From: an uncultured Shewanella sp.
Lineage (GTDB): Bacteria > Pseudomonadota > Gammaproteobacteria > Enterobacterales > Shewanellaceae
Direction: 5' to 3'
Length of the DNA stretch: 61,746 nt
Assembly (NCBI RefSeq): GCF_947491715.1
Contig: NZ_CANLKR010000029.1
Coordinates: 1 to 61,746, forward strand
Both the position numbers and the translations under genes were made by a program. Below the pieces are notes generated by a model, which had not been told where the DNA came from, did not search any database, and saw only the letters and a program-made list of their open reading frames with translations. Shown piece after piece: positions 8,181 to 16,697 of this stretch (positions are counted from its first letter, which is position 1; each line of letters starts with the position of its first letter).

Positions 8181-9023
8181 ATGTATGAGCAAGTAGAGAA
8201 GCCGAAAGAGAATAAAAGTAGAGCGGTTGCTAATTCTGTTAAACAGAAGAAGAGCTGTGGGATGGAAGGTTTTGGGGTTGTTGATAATCGACAAAATCTA
8301 GCGCCCAAAAAGGTATTAAGTACATACAATGGGAATATGCTTAAAAAACATATGATTCAAAGGAAAATCGATACCACGGAATTCACTCACACCACTGAGC
8401 AAGACAAACTGAACAGAGTAATTGACAAATTCATGGATACGAACAAAGGAATCGGGCCGTTAAAAGATGAAAACTATACTGTTCGCATCGAAACAGCACC
8501 AGCCAATGGAGGGCTATGGGCTAGTACGGAATCGACAGGTATCGACGAAAGTACTATACAGGTTGGGAAATATAACGCTCGTGAACCAATGGAGAGAATC
8601 TTAGAAACCCTATCTCATGAGTTTGTGTTACACGTGATGCCTGAATATGCCAAGCCAGGGCACGACAGAGACAACCAGACACCTGGAAAGGAAAACGTAA
8701 CTGAGCACTTACCATTGATATGGTATCAACTTAACCCCGGGTATATGAACAGGTTAATATTGACGGGTACAAACCTTGAAAATGAGGATTCTAGAAATAA
8801 CTATAAGGATTGGCTTATAAAAGACATCAATTCCCATGGTGATCAGGTTGCGAGGTATATGGACCTTGCAGCCCCAAGGTATCCTATGGATGCGCCTTGG
8901 GCTATCAATGCAGTCCAAATCTATGACTTGGTCGGAGGTAAGTATCAACTAAATGACATAGGAAAAGATAGACTTCAAAACACAATCCAGTATGTAAATG
9001 CACAGTTTGAGCTATACGCGTAA
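8181..9023 (+). CDS. Putative eCIS effector with HExxxH zincin-like motif
   Basis: The protein has 280 residues. The first 60 are the shared tag (MYEQVEKPKENKSRAVANSV ... GFGVVDNRQN ... MIQRK), nearly identical in DNA to the starts at 9348 and 12023. The unique part begins near residue 65. LETLSHEFVLHVMPEYAKPGHD gives H146, E147, H151 and a possible extra ligand H161, an HExxxH arrangement rather than classical HExxH. It could be a metallopeptidase or a metal-dependent enzyme of another type. No other known domain is seen. RBS GGAGGAGG-TTTGAGAT-ATG decides the start. Confidence 0.6.
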   Translation: MYEQVEKPKENKSRAVANSVKQKKSCGMEGFGVVDNRQNLAPKKVLSTYNGNMLKKHMIQRKIDTTEFTHTTEQDKLNRVIDKFMDTNKGIGPLKDENYTVRIETAPANGGLWASTESTGIDESTIQVGKYNAREPMERILETLSHEFVLHVMPEYAKPGHDRDNQTPGKENVTEHLPLIWYQLNPGYMNRLILTGTNLENEDSRNNYKDWLIKDINSHGDQVARYMDLAAPRYPMDAPWAINAVQIYDLVGGKYQLNDIGKDRLQNTIQYVNAQFELYA

Positions 9024-9117
9024 AGGAGCTGAATTCGTTATTTTTATCCTCCTAATGGTAGGTAGTAACATAAGCAATAATTATAAATATTTTTAAAATA
9101 TGGATGAACCGACCTAG

Positions 9118-9172
9118 CCTATAACAAAACCTAAAAATCATTAAAACGTCTTTTAGTCCAATTGTTATCGGT
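9118..9172. repeat. Effector 3' palindromic repeat, copy 2
   Basis: ATAACAA (9121-9127) pairs with TTGTTAT (9162-9168), with the inner CCTAAAAA / CTTTTAG stem. It lies ~95 bp after the HExxxH effector and is almost identical to copy 1. Confidence 0.85.
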
Positions 9173-9217
9173 AATTGCTCCTGCATTACTCTAATAGGTC
9201 ACATCCCTGTAACGATA

Positions 9218-9306
9218 GGCAATGAAAGAAAGCCACTTTTTCTAACAAAGAATGATAGGGATATCGGAAATGCCTGAAAAACAGGAGCACATCTTGTCAT
9301 AAAGAG
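9218..9306. repeat. 89-bp perfect direct repeat upstream of an effector, copy A
   Basis: This is identical by eye to 10606-10694. It contains a small CCTG-AAAAA-CAGG hairpin. It ends ~42 bp before the effector ATG at 9348, and the second copy ends at the same distance before the ATG at 10738. Confidence 0.9.
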
Positions 9307-9347
9307 CTGGCTAACATCAATAAAATCCAATTTAAAAGGTTTGAGAT

Positions 9348-10433
9348 ATGTATGCACAATTAGAGAAGCCAAAAGAAAATAAAAGTAGGGCGGTTGCTAA
9401 TTCGGTTGCCCAGAAGAAAAATAATGTGAAACCAGATTTTAGGTTCATGAGAAATCGTTCGTCTCAACTAAGTCAATTCACTCATAAAACAATAAATAAT
9501 GATCAAATTATGCAACTCGCACAAGTTGTTGAAACCGAGTCAGGCACATACACAGCAGATACATATACCAAAACAGACAAAGCAAATAAGCTGGGTGCTA
9601 TTATGTCGTTGAAGTTTATGACTAAAAGCGCCAAAATGAAGTTAAAAGCCGAAAAAATTGGCCTGATACAAGTAGTAGAGCAAAAAATTGGTGAAGAAAG
9701 GGAAGATACGTACCCGCAGCATAAAAAAACTACTGCGGACAATGGGTATAGAATTGATAGAGGTCATGTGGCACAAAATCCGATCTATGGTGCACCCAAT
9801 AACTTAGATAATGATGATATAGAAAAAACTTCCGTAAGTGATGAGTTTAACAAATACAAACTAGGGAGCCATGTGCAAATGCCAATGCTGGGCGATGATG
9901 TTCATGCGAGAGAAGCGGCTGAACTGAATGATCATGCCCAAGTTACAACGGGTAAAAAAAGAAGCATGAAATTTGAAGTATCCGCTCTCGTTATTAAAGG
10001 GGGGGATAAAGGAAAAAACCTTGGTAGTATTCAATGGGGCTGGACAAGCGAGGATGGATCAAACACAACGTTAATCCCATTAACTAAATTATCAGATGGA
10101 ATAAGTCTTAATTTATTAGGTGCTAAGGAAAAGTGGAATGAAGTAGACCGAGCTAGGGGAAAGTACCTAAAAGCCAAGAACGAGACTACATTAATAAATG
10201 TACAGAAATATGAAGAAGAGGGCTGGAAGGACGTGGAAGGAGGCAATAAGCTTGTTTCAAAAGATACAAAACTACAGGCTACGGATGAGGTCGCATCAAC
10301 AAATCAGGATAGCCTCATAATGAATCAGGTAACTTGGATAGAGAATGGTGTTCAATTCTTGGGCGACATCAAATTAGTTGACGTGAAAATTCACAATGTT
10401 CAACTTGATAAAAATACTTACAAAATTCCATAG
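9348..10433 (+). CDS. Putative eCIS effector, possible nuclease-like (DRGH) C-terminus
   Basis: The protein has 361 residues. Residues 1-45 are the shared tag (MYAQLEKPKENKSRAVANSVAQKK...). The only motif I can point to in the unique part is YRIDRGHVAQNP (D137-H140), which recalls the DRGH active-site motif of DNA/RNA non-specific endonucleases. The downstream catalytic Asn is not obvious, however, and HVAQNPIYGAPN may instead belong to an unknown toxin family. The C-terminal 150 residues are charged and alternate predicted strands. Treat function as unknown. Leader AAAAGGTTTGAGAT-ATG; a palindromic repeat follows at 10497. Confidence 0.55.
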   Translation: MYAQLEKPKENKSRAVANSVAQKKNNVKPDFRFMRNRSSQLSQFTHKTINNDQIMQLAQVVETESGTYTADTYTKTDKANKLGAIMSLKFMTKSAKMKLKAEKIGLIQVVEQKIGEEREDTYPQHKKTTADNGYRIDRGHVAQNPIYGAPNNLDNDDIEKTSVSDEFNKYKLGSHVQMPMLGDDVHAREAAELNDHAQVTTGKKRSMKFEVSALVIKGGDKGKNLGSIQWGWTSEDGSNTTLIPLTKLSDGISLNLLGAKEKWNEVDRARGKYLKAKNETTLINVQKYEEEGWKDVEGGNKLVSKDTKLQATDEVASTNQDSLIMNQVTWIENGVQFLGDIKLVDVKIHNVQLDKNTYKIP

Positions 10434-10493
10434 ATGTTTGCAGGGTAATGAACTAAAAAGAAACAATTGCTGAAGGGCAGAGGGTAATACGAA

Positions 10494-10550
10494 CCCATAA
10501 CAAAACCTAAAAGCCATTAAAACAGCTTTAAGCCCAATTGTTATTACCCT
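10494..10550. repeat. Effector 3' palindromic repeat, copy 3
   Basis: ATAACAA (10497-10503) pairs with TTGTTAT (10538-10544). Here the palindrome is extended outward: AGGGTAAT at 10481-10488 is the reverse complement of ATTACCCT at 10543-10550. Confidence 0.8.
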
Positions 10551-10605
10551 GGTTTTAAAAAAATGTTCCTGACATGACTCACATAAGCACCCTCCATGGC
10601 GCGAA

Positions 10606-10694
10606 GGCAATGAAAGAAAGCCACTTTTTCTAACAAAGAATGATAGGGATATCGGAAATGCCTGAAAAACAGGAGCACATCTTGTCATAAAGAG
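10606..10694. repeat. 89-bp perfect direct repeat upstream of an effector, copy B
   Basis: This is the second copy of the sequence at 9218-9306. Immediately 5' (10577-10605) lies the GCACCCTCCATGG block that also precedes the OTU effector, so the shared upstream region is longer here. Confidence 0.9.
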
Positions 10695-10737
10695 TCGATG
10701 AACAATCACTAAATCTAATTTAAAAGGATTGAATAAT

Positions 10738-11848
10738 GTATGCACCATTACAGCTGATAAAGAATGAAAGTCGGGAAGTTGGTAATTCTGTTGTTCAGAA
10801 GACGGTGAAACGCGGGTGGCATCGCGATAACTTTCAGGACAAGTCGCGAGCCTCGTCACCTATAACATCGCTACTAAGCACTAATAATCAGGGCATAACA
10901 TATGTGGACAGTATACGCGAACAAGAAAAAGCTGTAGTGAAAGCACTAGGAAATAATGTCACCCAATGTTCGATGCCTAAAGACAGTGGAACTGAAAAAT
11001 TCTTGAATGAAAATGATTATGATAAAGAAGGAGACTATTACTATAAGAATAATGATGAAGACGGTGTAAGCGATACATTTACAAAAAGGTTTAAGGGGGA
11101 AAGAGGAAAAGTGACCGAGAATATAAGGAACGGTCTTTTTGATTTAATATCATTCACTAATGAGAAAATGATAATTGAGAACTCATTTGGCGAAAAAAGA
11201 AACGAACTAAGCGATAAGAATGACGGGGCCGTCGATATTAAAGTGAAAATAACAAGAGCTAAAGACAGTGACAATATAACACTGCATGATATCTATCTGA
11301 ATCCAGTATTATATGATGGTCCAAATGACGACGTTGTGACAAGGATAGATCCTTATGGCACTGATATTATTTCTTCAATCCGGAACGATATAAAGTGGCA
11401 CTCACTACTACTTCAACAACCTCCCTTTCAAACTGAAGGCTCGAATACAGCGAAAGATATGGACAAGCAGAAAGTAAAGACTTCGACGATAGAGCACATA
11501 GTGCATGAAAAAACAAAAGAGCTTGCTTTATCAATAGCGGAGAACATGATCGATACAAGAACAAAATACGAACAAGCCATAAAGGAACGAAGAGTGCTAG
11601 TAGAGGATGGCACAGACTCAGAAGGCTATTACATAAACACAATAAGCTTTGTGGTGTCGCAAGAGCATATCGATTCTCTATTAGTAGGGCCAGTTCGGTT
11701 GGGAGAAAAGCTTTTGAAAGGTAATATTGAATCAATGCAAATAATACTTAGAGCTAACGAGGAAGCAATTGAAATGGAATATGGCGACGACGGTAAGATT
11801 GCCGAATTTGATAGTCAATGGGTCGATGTTGTGATTACCGAAGCGTAG
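10738..11848 (+). CDS. Putative eCIS effector, orphan C-terminal domain
   Basis: The protein has about 370 residues and starts MYAPLQLIKNESREVGNSVVQK, the shared tag, after the leader AAAAGGATTGAATA-ATG. Residues beyond ~45 are acidic and lysine-rich. A compact region (about 125-260: NGLFDLISF, VDIKVKITRA, LHDIYLNPVLYDG) and a C-terminal alpha/beta stretch ending FDSQWVDVVITEA belong to no family I recognise. Its AT-rich unique part and constant 5' end match the cassette pattern of its neighbours. It is called an effector from context and tag only. Confidence 0.55.
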
Positions 11849-11911
11849 ATTCGGGAAACGGGTCACCCATTTAGAGCAGCCGTGTCACTCACTTTCCACT
11901 CCCATCACTAA

Positions 11912-11969
11912 ACCCATAACAAGTCCTAAAAACTATTGAAAACGTCTTTATAGCCAAATTGTTATAGGC
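11912..11969. repeat. Effector 3' palindromic repeat, copy 4
   Basis: ATAACAA (11916-11922) pairs with TTGTTAT (11959-11965). The inner stem is degenerate (TCCTAAAAACTATTGAAAACG then CTTTATAGCC). The leader of the next effector starts directly behind it. Confidence 0.8.
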
Positions 11970-12022
11970 AATTGAAGACAGCCTATAACAATGATTAAAG
12001 TCTAATTAAAAAGGTTTGAGAT

Positions 12023-13120
12023 ATGTTTGAACAAGTAAATAAACCAAAAGAGAATAAAAGTAAGGTGGTTGCTAATTCTGTTGCGCAGAAGAAGGTGAAG
12101 CAAGGTTTTGGGTTTTTAGATAATCGCGCTGAAGGACTATATCGTAATAACAGTAAAACTCTTCAGCGCGTTGTATATACTGGACAGGGTCATTTTCGTA
12201 AAGAACTAACGTTGGATGAGTTTGCAAGAAAAGTGAAAAATCTGGATATTGGAATAAAGAATAGTGGAGATAGACAGCGTAAAGTAATGCAAATATTTAA
12301 CAGGGAGAATTTACCCCTTGATAAAGCCATCAAATTGTTAACTCCAGATACCAGTAATCCGCAAAACCAACAAAATACTAATCAATCATCGTCAATTACC
12401 AGTGGCACTACGAATTCACTAGTACAAGAAGGTACTAAACCTGACACATCCGCACAAGAAATAATGGTCCCTCAAATACAACACGAGCAGCAAGTTCAAG
12501 AGACGCAACCGAGTTTAATGGGATTGAAAGAATCCAAAAACAAACAAGTTGTTCTTAATGAGTTAGGTGAAGAAGTCAGCGAGGTCAGTGGTGGTAAGAA
12601 AGTAAAGCGCGAAGATTTTAAGTCAGGTAATACGTATGACTATAAACTGCTAAAAAAAGGAAAAGCCAGTGAAGACATAAAACATAAACTTGAAATAGCT
12701 GGAATACATAAATTTAGCCAAGTTTATATGTCTGAAACCTTAAAAATGTCAGTTAAGGAGCATGGTTTCGGACCTGGTGATTTTTATAAAATCACCTTCA
12801 TGTTTGTAATTAATAAAGGGGTAAAGGAACCAATATTTGAAAAAATACAAAACAAAGTTGGGCTGCCCAAAGAGTTAGGTGGTTATAAATATGATAGCTC
12901 TAAAGCTCGAGAGAAAGAGCCTAAGAATACATTTAGATCAGAAATATTTAAAGTGGATGAATTGGTGGATACTTTTAAGGAAACACCATTCGGAAAAATT
13001 CTAAATCACTTTCTTCCTGCTGATAAAAAAGTAACTAGAGTTGGCACCAAAGTGCTAAAAACTGAAGATAGCAACGAACATAGTCTGATTGAGGTGAAAT
13101 GTTGGGTCGGTGAAAAGTAA
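12023..13120 (+). CDS. Putative eCIS effector, orphan C-terminal domain
   Basis: The protein has 365 residues. Residues 1-50 are the shared tag (MFEQVNKPKENKSKVVANSV ... QGFGFLDNRAEGL). A Gln/Ser/Thr-rich linker occupies about 115-170. The C-terminal ~180 residues look like a folded domain (VKREDFKSGNTYDYKLLKKG, MSVKEHGFGPGDFYKITFMF, EVKCWVGEK) that I cannot assign. The layout of tag, disordered linker and single C-terminal domain suits a delivered toxin. Leader AAAAAGGTTTGAGAT-ATG; a degenerate palindromic repeat follows at 13202. Confidence 0.55.
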   Translation: MFEQVNKPKENKSKVVANSVAQKKVKQGFGFLDNRAEGLYRNNSKTLQRVVYTGQGHFRKELTLDEFARKVKNLDIGIKNSGDRQRKVMQIFNRENLPLDKAIKLLTPDTSNPQNQQNTNQSSSITSGTTNSLVQEGTKPDTSAQEIMVPQIQHEQQVQETQPSLMGLKESKNKQVVLNELGEEVSEVSGGKKVKREDFKSGNTYDYKLLKKGKASEDIKHKLEIAGIHKFSQVYMSETLKMSVKEHGFGPGDFYKITFMFVINKGVKEPIFEKIQNKVGLPKELGGYKYDSSKAREKEPKNTFRSEIFKVDELVDTFKETPFGKILNHFLPADKKVTRVGTKVLKTEDSNEHSLIEVKCWVGEK

Positions 13121-13201
13121 TGTTACGTGAACGAGCGTAATCAAGCTAACGTATCATAAATTATGGAGAAATTTATTTGATTACGTATTTTAGCAACCAA
13201 A

Positions 13202-13260
13202 GCCCATAACAAAACCTAAAAGCCATTGAAAACGTCTTATAGCCCAATAAAGTTCTTATA
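13202..13260. repeat. Effector 3' palindromic repeat, copy 5 (decayed right arm)
   Basis: The left arm CCCATAACAAAACCTAAAAGCCATTGAAAACG is intact. The right arm reads AGCCCAATAAAGTTCTTATA instead of AGCCCAATTGTTAT, so the outer stem is broken. This is the last effector before the mobile-element debris. Confidence 0.7.
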
Positions 13261-13290
13261 GACATATATGGACGCTCCCCTATAGTCAAG

Positions 13291-13360
13291 CCTGTTTTAG
13301 CCTGTTTTAGCCTGTTTTAGCCTGTTTTAGCCTGTTTTAGCCTGTTTTAGCTTGTTTTGA
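13291..13360. repeat. Seven tandem 10-bp repeats (CCTGTTTTAG)
   Basis: Six perfect and one degenerate copies of CCTGTTTTAG lie head to tail. The TTTT runs recur every 10 bp, roughly one helical turn, which is the pattern of intrinsically bent DNA. Bases 13361-13806 show no convincing gene. Confidence 0.95.
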
Positions 13361-13806
13361 ACGTAAAAATCTAGCCAAGGTCGTAATAGGCCTTGGTAAT
13401 AAAAACTAAACCCTCATTCTTACTTACTCAGTTTTGGTCATTGGTCTCGATGTTGGCGATTTATTTTGCTCAAACTCGCTCAAGGCGGTTGTACTGACAT
13501 ATATACGGGCTTAACAAGATGGCTTGCGCCCCTAATGCCTAATATTGACGAATTAGCGAACCAACACACCCAATAAAAGAAATAAACACCCAAACGGATT
13601 GTTAACGTTAAGTCATATCCTTGCCTCTGACGGGTTTATGTTGGTTGGACTGAGCCATTTCTTCATCGATGCTGACAATTCAGTAAGGAATAAGGTGCTA
13701 TTGGGCGCTCATACACCCACTCGGGTTATTGTTGCATCTTGTGATGTTACCCTTGTCTTGACCGAGCTTAACCCAATAGCGAATTTCTTTGCATGTTTCG
13801 GTTCCA

Positions 13807-14745
13807 TTAAGCCACCTCAACTAAGCAGGCTTGTGTTTGGTAAGGTGTTTGTTTTTTCAATAATACCCACATAATCCTTGCCAATTTATGTGCGGTGGCA
13901 ATGGTGGCTTTATTAAAGCCTACTCGCTCTTTTAGCTGGGTGATCCATTGATTAAGTACATCATTTTTCTTATGAGCATGACTGACCACTGTTCTGGCAC
14001 CATGAATAAGCTGTTTGCGTAAATAGCGGTCGCCACGTTTGCTTATCTTGCCTAGGGTGCTTTTATTACCCGATGCATATTGTCTTGGTGTGAGCCCCAA
14101 CCAAACGGCGAGCTCTTTTGGCGAGCTGAAAGCTTGGCCTTTGTCGATAGCGGCTTCGAAGGCTGACGCAATGATATAGCCAATACCAGGGAGACTCATG
14201 AGGATTTGCCCAATAGCCGACTTTTCAACTAATTGCTTTATAAGCGCGTTAATGGATTTTAGCTGAGTCGATATCATGAGGTATTCATCATAAATCTGGT
14301 TAACTAAAAACTTAATCGTGGATCTTTGCTGTTCATCACAAATAATATCCCACATGGCTTGTTTAAATGCCGTAAAACCTTGTGGGAACACAATGCCAAA
14401 ATCAACGAGCAAGCCACGAATTTGATTGGTGCAGGCAATACGCTGCTTAATCAAACGTTCGCGTATACGGTGCATCATTAATATTTCTTGCTGTTCCTCT
14501 GTCTTGATAGGCACGAAGCGAATATGAGGGCGAGAACTGGCTTCAAAAATAGCTAATGCATCATTGCTGTCATTCTTATTTCCCCGCACAAAAGGGGTAA
14601 CGTGTTGTGCTGGTATGAGCTTTACTTCATGACCCGCTTGTCGACAAAACCGCCCCCAATAATGAGAAGAATAACAGGCCTCCATGACGATGGTGCAAGG
14701 GGAATGATTGACGATAAACTCACGTAATTGAGTGTTTGAATGTTT
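13807..14745 (-). pseudogene. IS110-family transposase, N-terminus missing
   Basis: The minus-strand frame reads from about 14745 down to the stop at 13807. Conserved C-terminal features of IS110/IS1111 transposases are clear: SLPGIGYIIASAFEAAIDKG, the GLTPRQYASGNKSTLGKISK block and the RGDRYLRKQLIHGAR block. The motif MEACYSSHYWGRF and upstream residues (LREFIVNHSPCTIV) show that the frame continues above the first Met at 14685. The expected N-terminus with the first catalytic Asp (IGIDLAK-type) is absent, because the sequence switches at ~14746 to the end of another element. The gene is therefore truncated and should be inactive. Confidence 0.85.
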
Positions 14746-14829
14746 GGGGTCAAGTCACTGGATCAATAATTTGCTAATACAGTGGCGTGCTTCTACAGTT
14801 AACGTATTCATTTCTCAATTGACTTGCGT

Positions 14830-15877
14830 ATGCCTAGAGCGCTTAGGATTGAATATGACCATGCCTTTTATCATGTGATGAATCGGGGTAAAGGTCGGCA
14901 AGTAATTTTTCATAATCGGGACTATTACTTAGCCTTTCTGACCACGCTGGAGGAAGTGCATTGTCGCTTTGACTGTGTGATCCATGCGTACTGTTTGATG
15001 GGGAATCAGTAAAACGCTGGGAGCGTTTTACAACAGCTTTAGCTGACCCGAAGGGCGAAAGGCAGGATGCCTGAAGTAATATCATCTACTCATAGAAACG
15101 CCCAAAGCTAATCTCGGGCGTATTATGCGCCATATTAACGGTGTGTATACCCAAAGATACAACAAACTTAAGCGTACCGATGGTCCCCTGTTTCGTGGAC
15201 GCTACAAGGCTATTTTAGTCGAGGCCGATGAATACCTATTGCAGTTAAGTCGCTATATTCACCGCAACCCTATCGAAATGAAATGGCCTTTGGTGACGTC
15301 TTTAGATCAGTATCCTTGGTCCAGCTACTGCGCGTTTATTAATGAAGCTGAACCACCTAAATGGTTAGCGCGAGAAATGACTTATAAGATGCTTGGAGAT
15401 CATGAATGCTATAAAGGATATAAACGTTTTGTTTTACAAGGGAATAGTAAAGATGTTGTTGACTTTTATAGGCATAACCTAGGACAGATATTGGGCAGTG
15501 ACACTTATAAAGCGTTTATTTGTGAGCAGTTTCTAGCTGATGCAGCAATACGGACAGTGAGTCAGGAGCGCCGACCAGATTTGACGATAGATGAGGTGGT
15601 TAATAGTGTTGCTGATTTTTATGGAGTAGATGCGACCAGTTTATATTTGTCAATTCGTGGATTGAGCGAGGAAAATGAAGGTCGTAAGGTCGCGATGTAT
15701 CTTTGCCAAGAAATGTTGGATAGTCGATTGGTCAGTTTAAGTCATGTATTTAATTTAAGTCATCCTGGTTCAGTCAGCTATGTGACCTCAAAAGTGCGAC
15801 AACGGATGCTTAACGATATTAAGTTTGCTCTACGTGTAAATCGGCTTCGTCGGCAAATCATTGATCAAGCGACTTGA
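14830..15877 (+). pseudogene. REP-associated tyrosine transposase (RAYT), interrupted in the HUH motif
   Basis: The first part (from ATG 14830) reads MPRALRIEYDHAFYHVMNRG to HAYCLMGNQ-stop at 15012. The rest resumes in another frame at about 15080 (YHLLIETPKANLGRIMRHINGVYTQ) and runs to 15877. Joined, they give a typical Y1 transposase of ~320 residues. The break is an insert of ~70 bp at 15009-15079 that falls exactly in the catalytic MGNHYHLL (HUH) motif, destroying its first His codon and shifting the frame. The C-terminal part is otherwise well preserved (GPLFRGRYKAILVEADEYLL). Confidence 0.8.
15009..15079. repeat. ~70-bp multi-hairpin insert (REP/REPIN-like) in the RAYT gene
   Basis: Four small hairpins stand in a row: GTAAAACGCT-GGG-AGCGTTTTAC (15009-15031, perfect 10-bp arms), CAGCT-TT-AGCTG (15034-15045), CCC-GAA-GGG (15047-15055) and AGGC-AGGAT-GCCT (15060-15072). 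Chained palindromes are typical of REP/BIME-type elements that RAYT transposases mobilise. Confidence 0.75.
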
Positions 15878-15881
15878 CCCC

Positions 15882-16697
15882 TTTTCTTTTTTTGCTATTG
15901 ATGTCGCGGCCTATGCAGTGATGAGTAATCATCTACATGTAGTACTTTATATTGATGTTGCTAAAGCCAACAGCTGGTCAGATAGAGAAGTGGTTGAGGA
16001 GTGGCATCAGTTATTTAACGGTACTCAAATTACTCGTCAATTTGCTAAAGGTGAAGTGATTGAAGCACATCAAGTGACCCAATTAAAACATCAAATTTCG
16101 ATTTACCGTTCACGGCTTAGTGATATTAGTTGGTTTATGCGTTGCCTTAATGAGCCGATAGCAAGGCAAGCGAATATGGAAGATAACTGCACGGGTCACT
16201 TTTGGGAAGGAAGGTTTAAAAGCCAAGCTTTACTCGATGAAGCGGCTGTATTAGCTTGTATGGCTTATGTTGAATTGAATCCTATTCGTGCAAAGATGGC
16301 GAGTACACCAGAGCAATCAGACTACACTAGCCTCAAATTACGTATTGAAGCCGCATTAACGGGTAAGCAGCCTAAACGACTTCTCCCTTTTATCGGCAAT
16401 GAACGTCAACATCAACCCAAAGGTGTTGCCTTCGCATTGAAAGACTATCTTGAGTTAGTTGATGAAACTGGCAGAGTTATCCGCAATGACAAGCGGGGAT
16501 CAATATCTGCCAATGCAGATAAGATATTGGCTAGGCTAAACATTCCAGCTGAAAATTGGCTAAAAATTATCACAGAGTTTGGCGCATTGTTTCATGGCCC
16601 TGTCGGTACGTTGCAAGAACTCAGTCGCTATTGTGAGCATTTAGATAAACGACGACGGCATTTCTCAAAATGCTGTCAGTATATGCCTATAGGCTAG
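15882..16697 (+). pseudogene. Second REP-associated (Y1) transposase, 5' truncated
   Basis: The frame runs from the end of the RAYT element to a stop at 16697. It opens inside the conserved AIDVAAYAVMSNHLHVVLYID (HUH intact) and continues with MRCLNEPIARQANMEDN, GHFWEGRFKSQALLDE and AYVELNPIRAKMA, all standard for this transposase group. About 50 residues expected before the HUH motif are missing, and there is no proper start. It is a different subfamily from the RAYT gene immediately upstream. Confidence 0.8.

Larger units (their letters stand above)
14746..15881 (+). mobile_element. RAYT-type element with 21-bp terminal inverted repeats
   Basis: The left end GGGGTCAAGTCACTGGATCAA (14746-14766) and right end TTGATCAAGCGACTTGACCCC (15861-15881) are inverted repeats matching at 19 of 21 positions. 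Between them lies one REP-associated Y1 transposase gene. The left neighbour is the broken IS110 gene and the right neighbour is the broken second RAYT gene, so the element sits at a junction of older debris. Confidence 0.75.

Noticed and set aside
8042..13260. Effector array as an integron cassette array with attC sites
   Set aside because: The palindromes have an attC-like two-stem layout and size, but the canonical core triplets (GTTRRRY/RYYYAAC) are not matched, no integrase or attI is visible, and two effector-block genes lack the repeat. Kept only as a possibility under findings.
13599..13874. 91-residue plus-strand ORF next to the IS110 remnant
   Set aside because: It overlaps the 3' end of the transposase gene, has no recognisable domain and no good ribosome-binding site.
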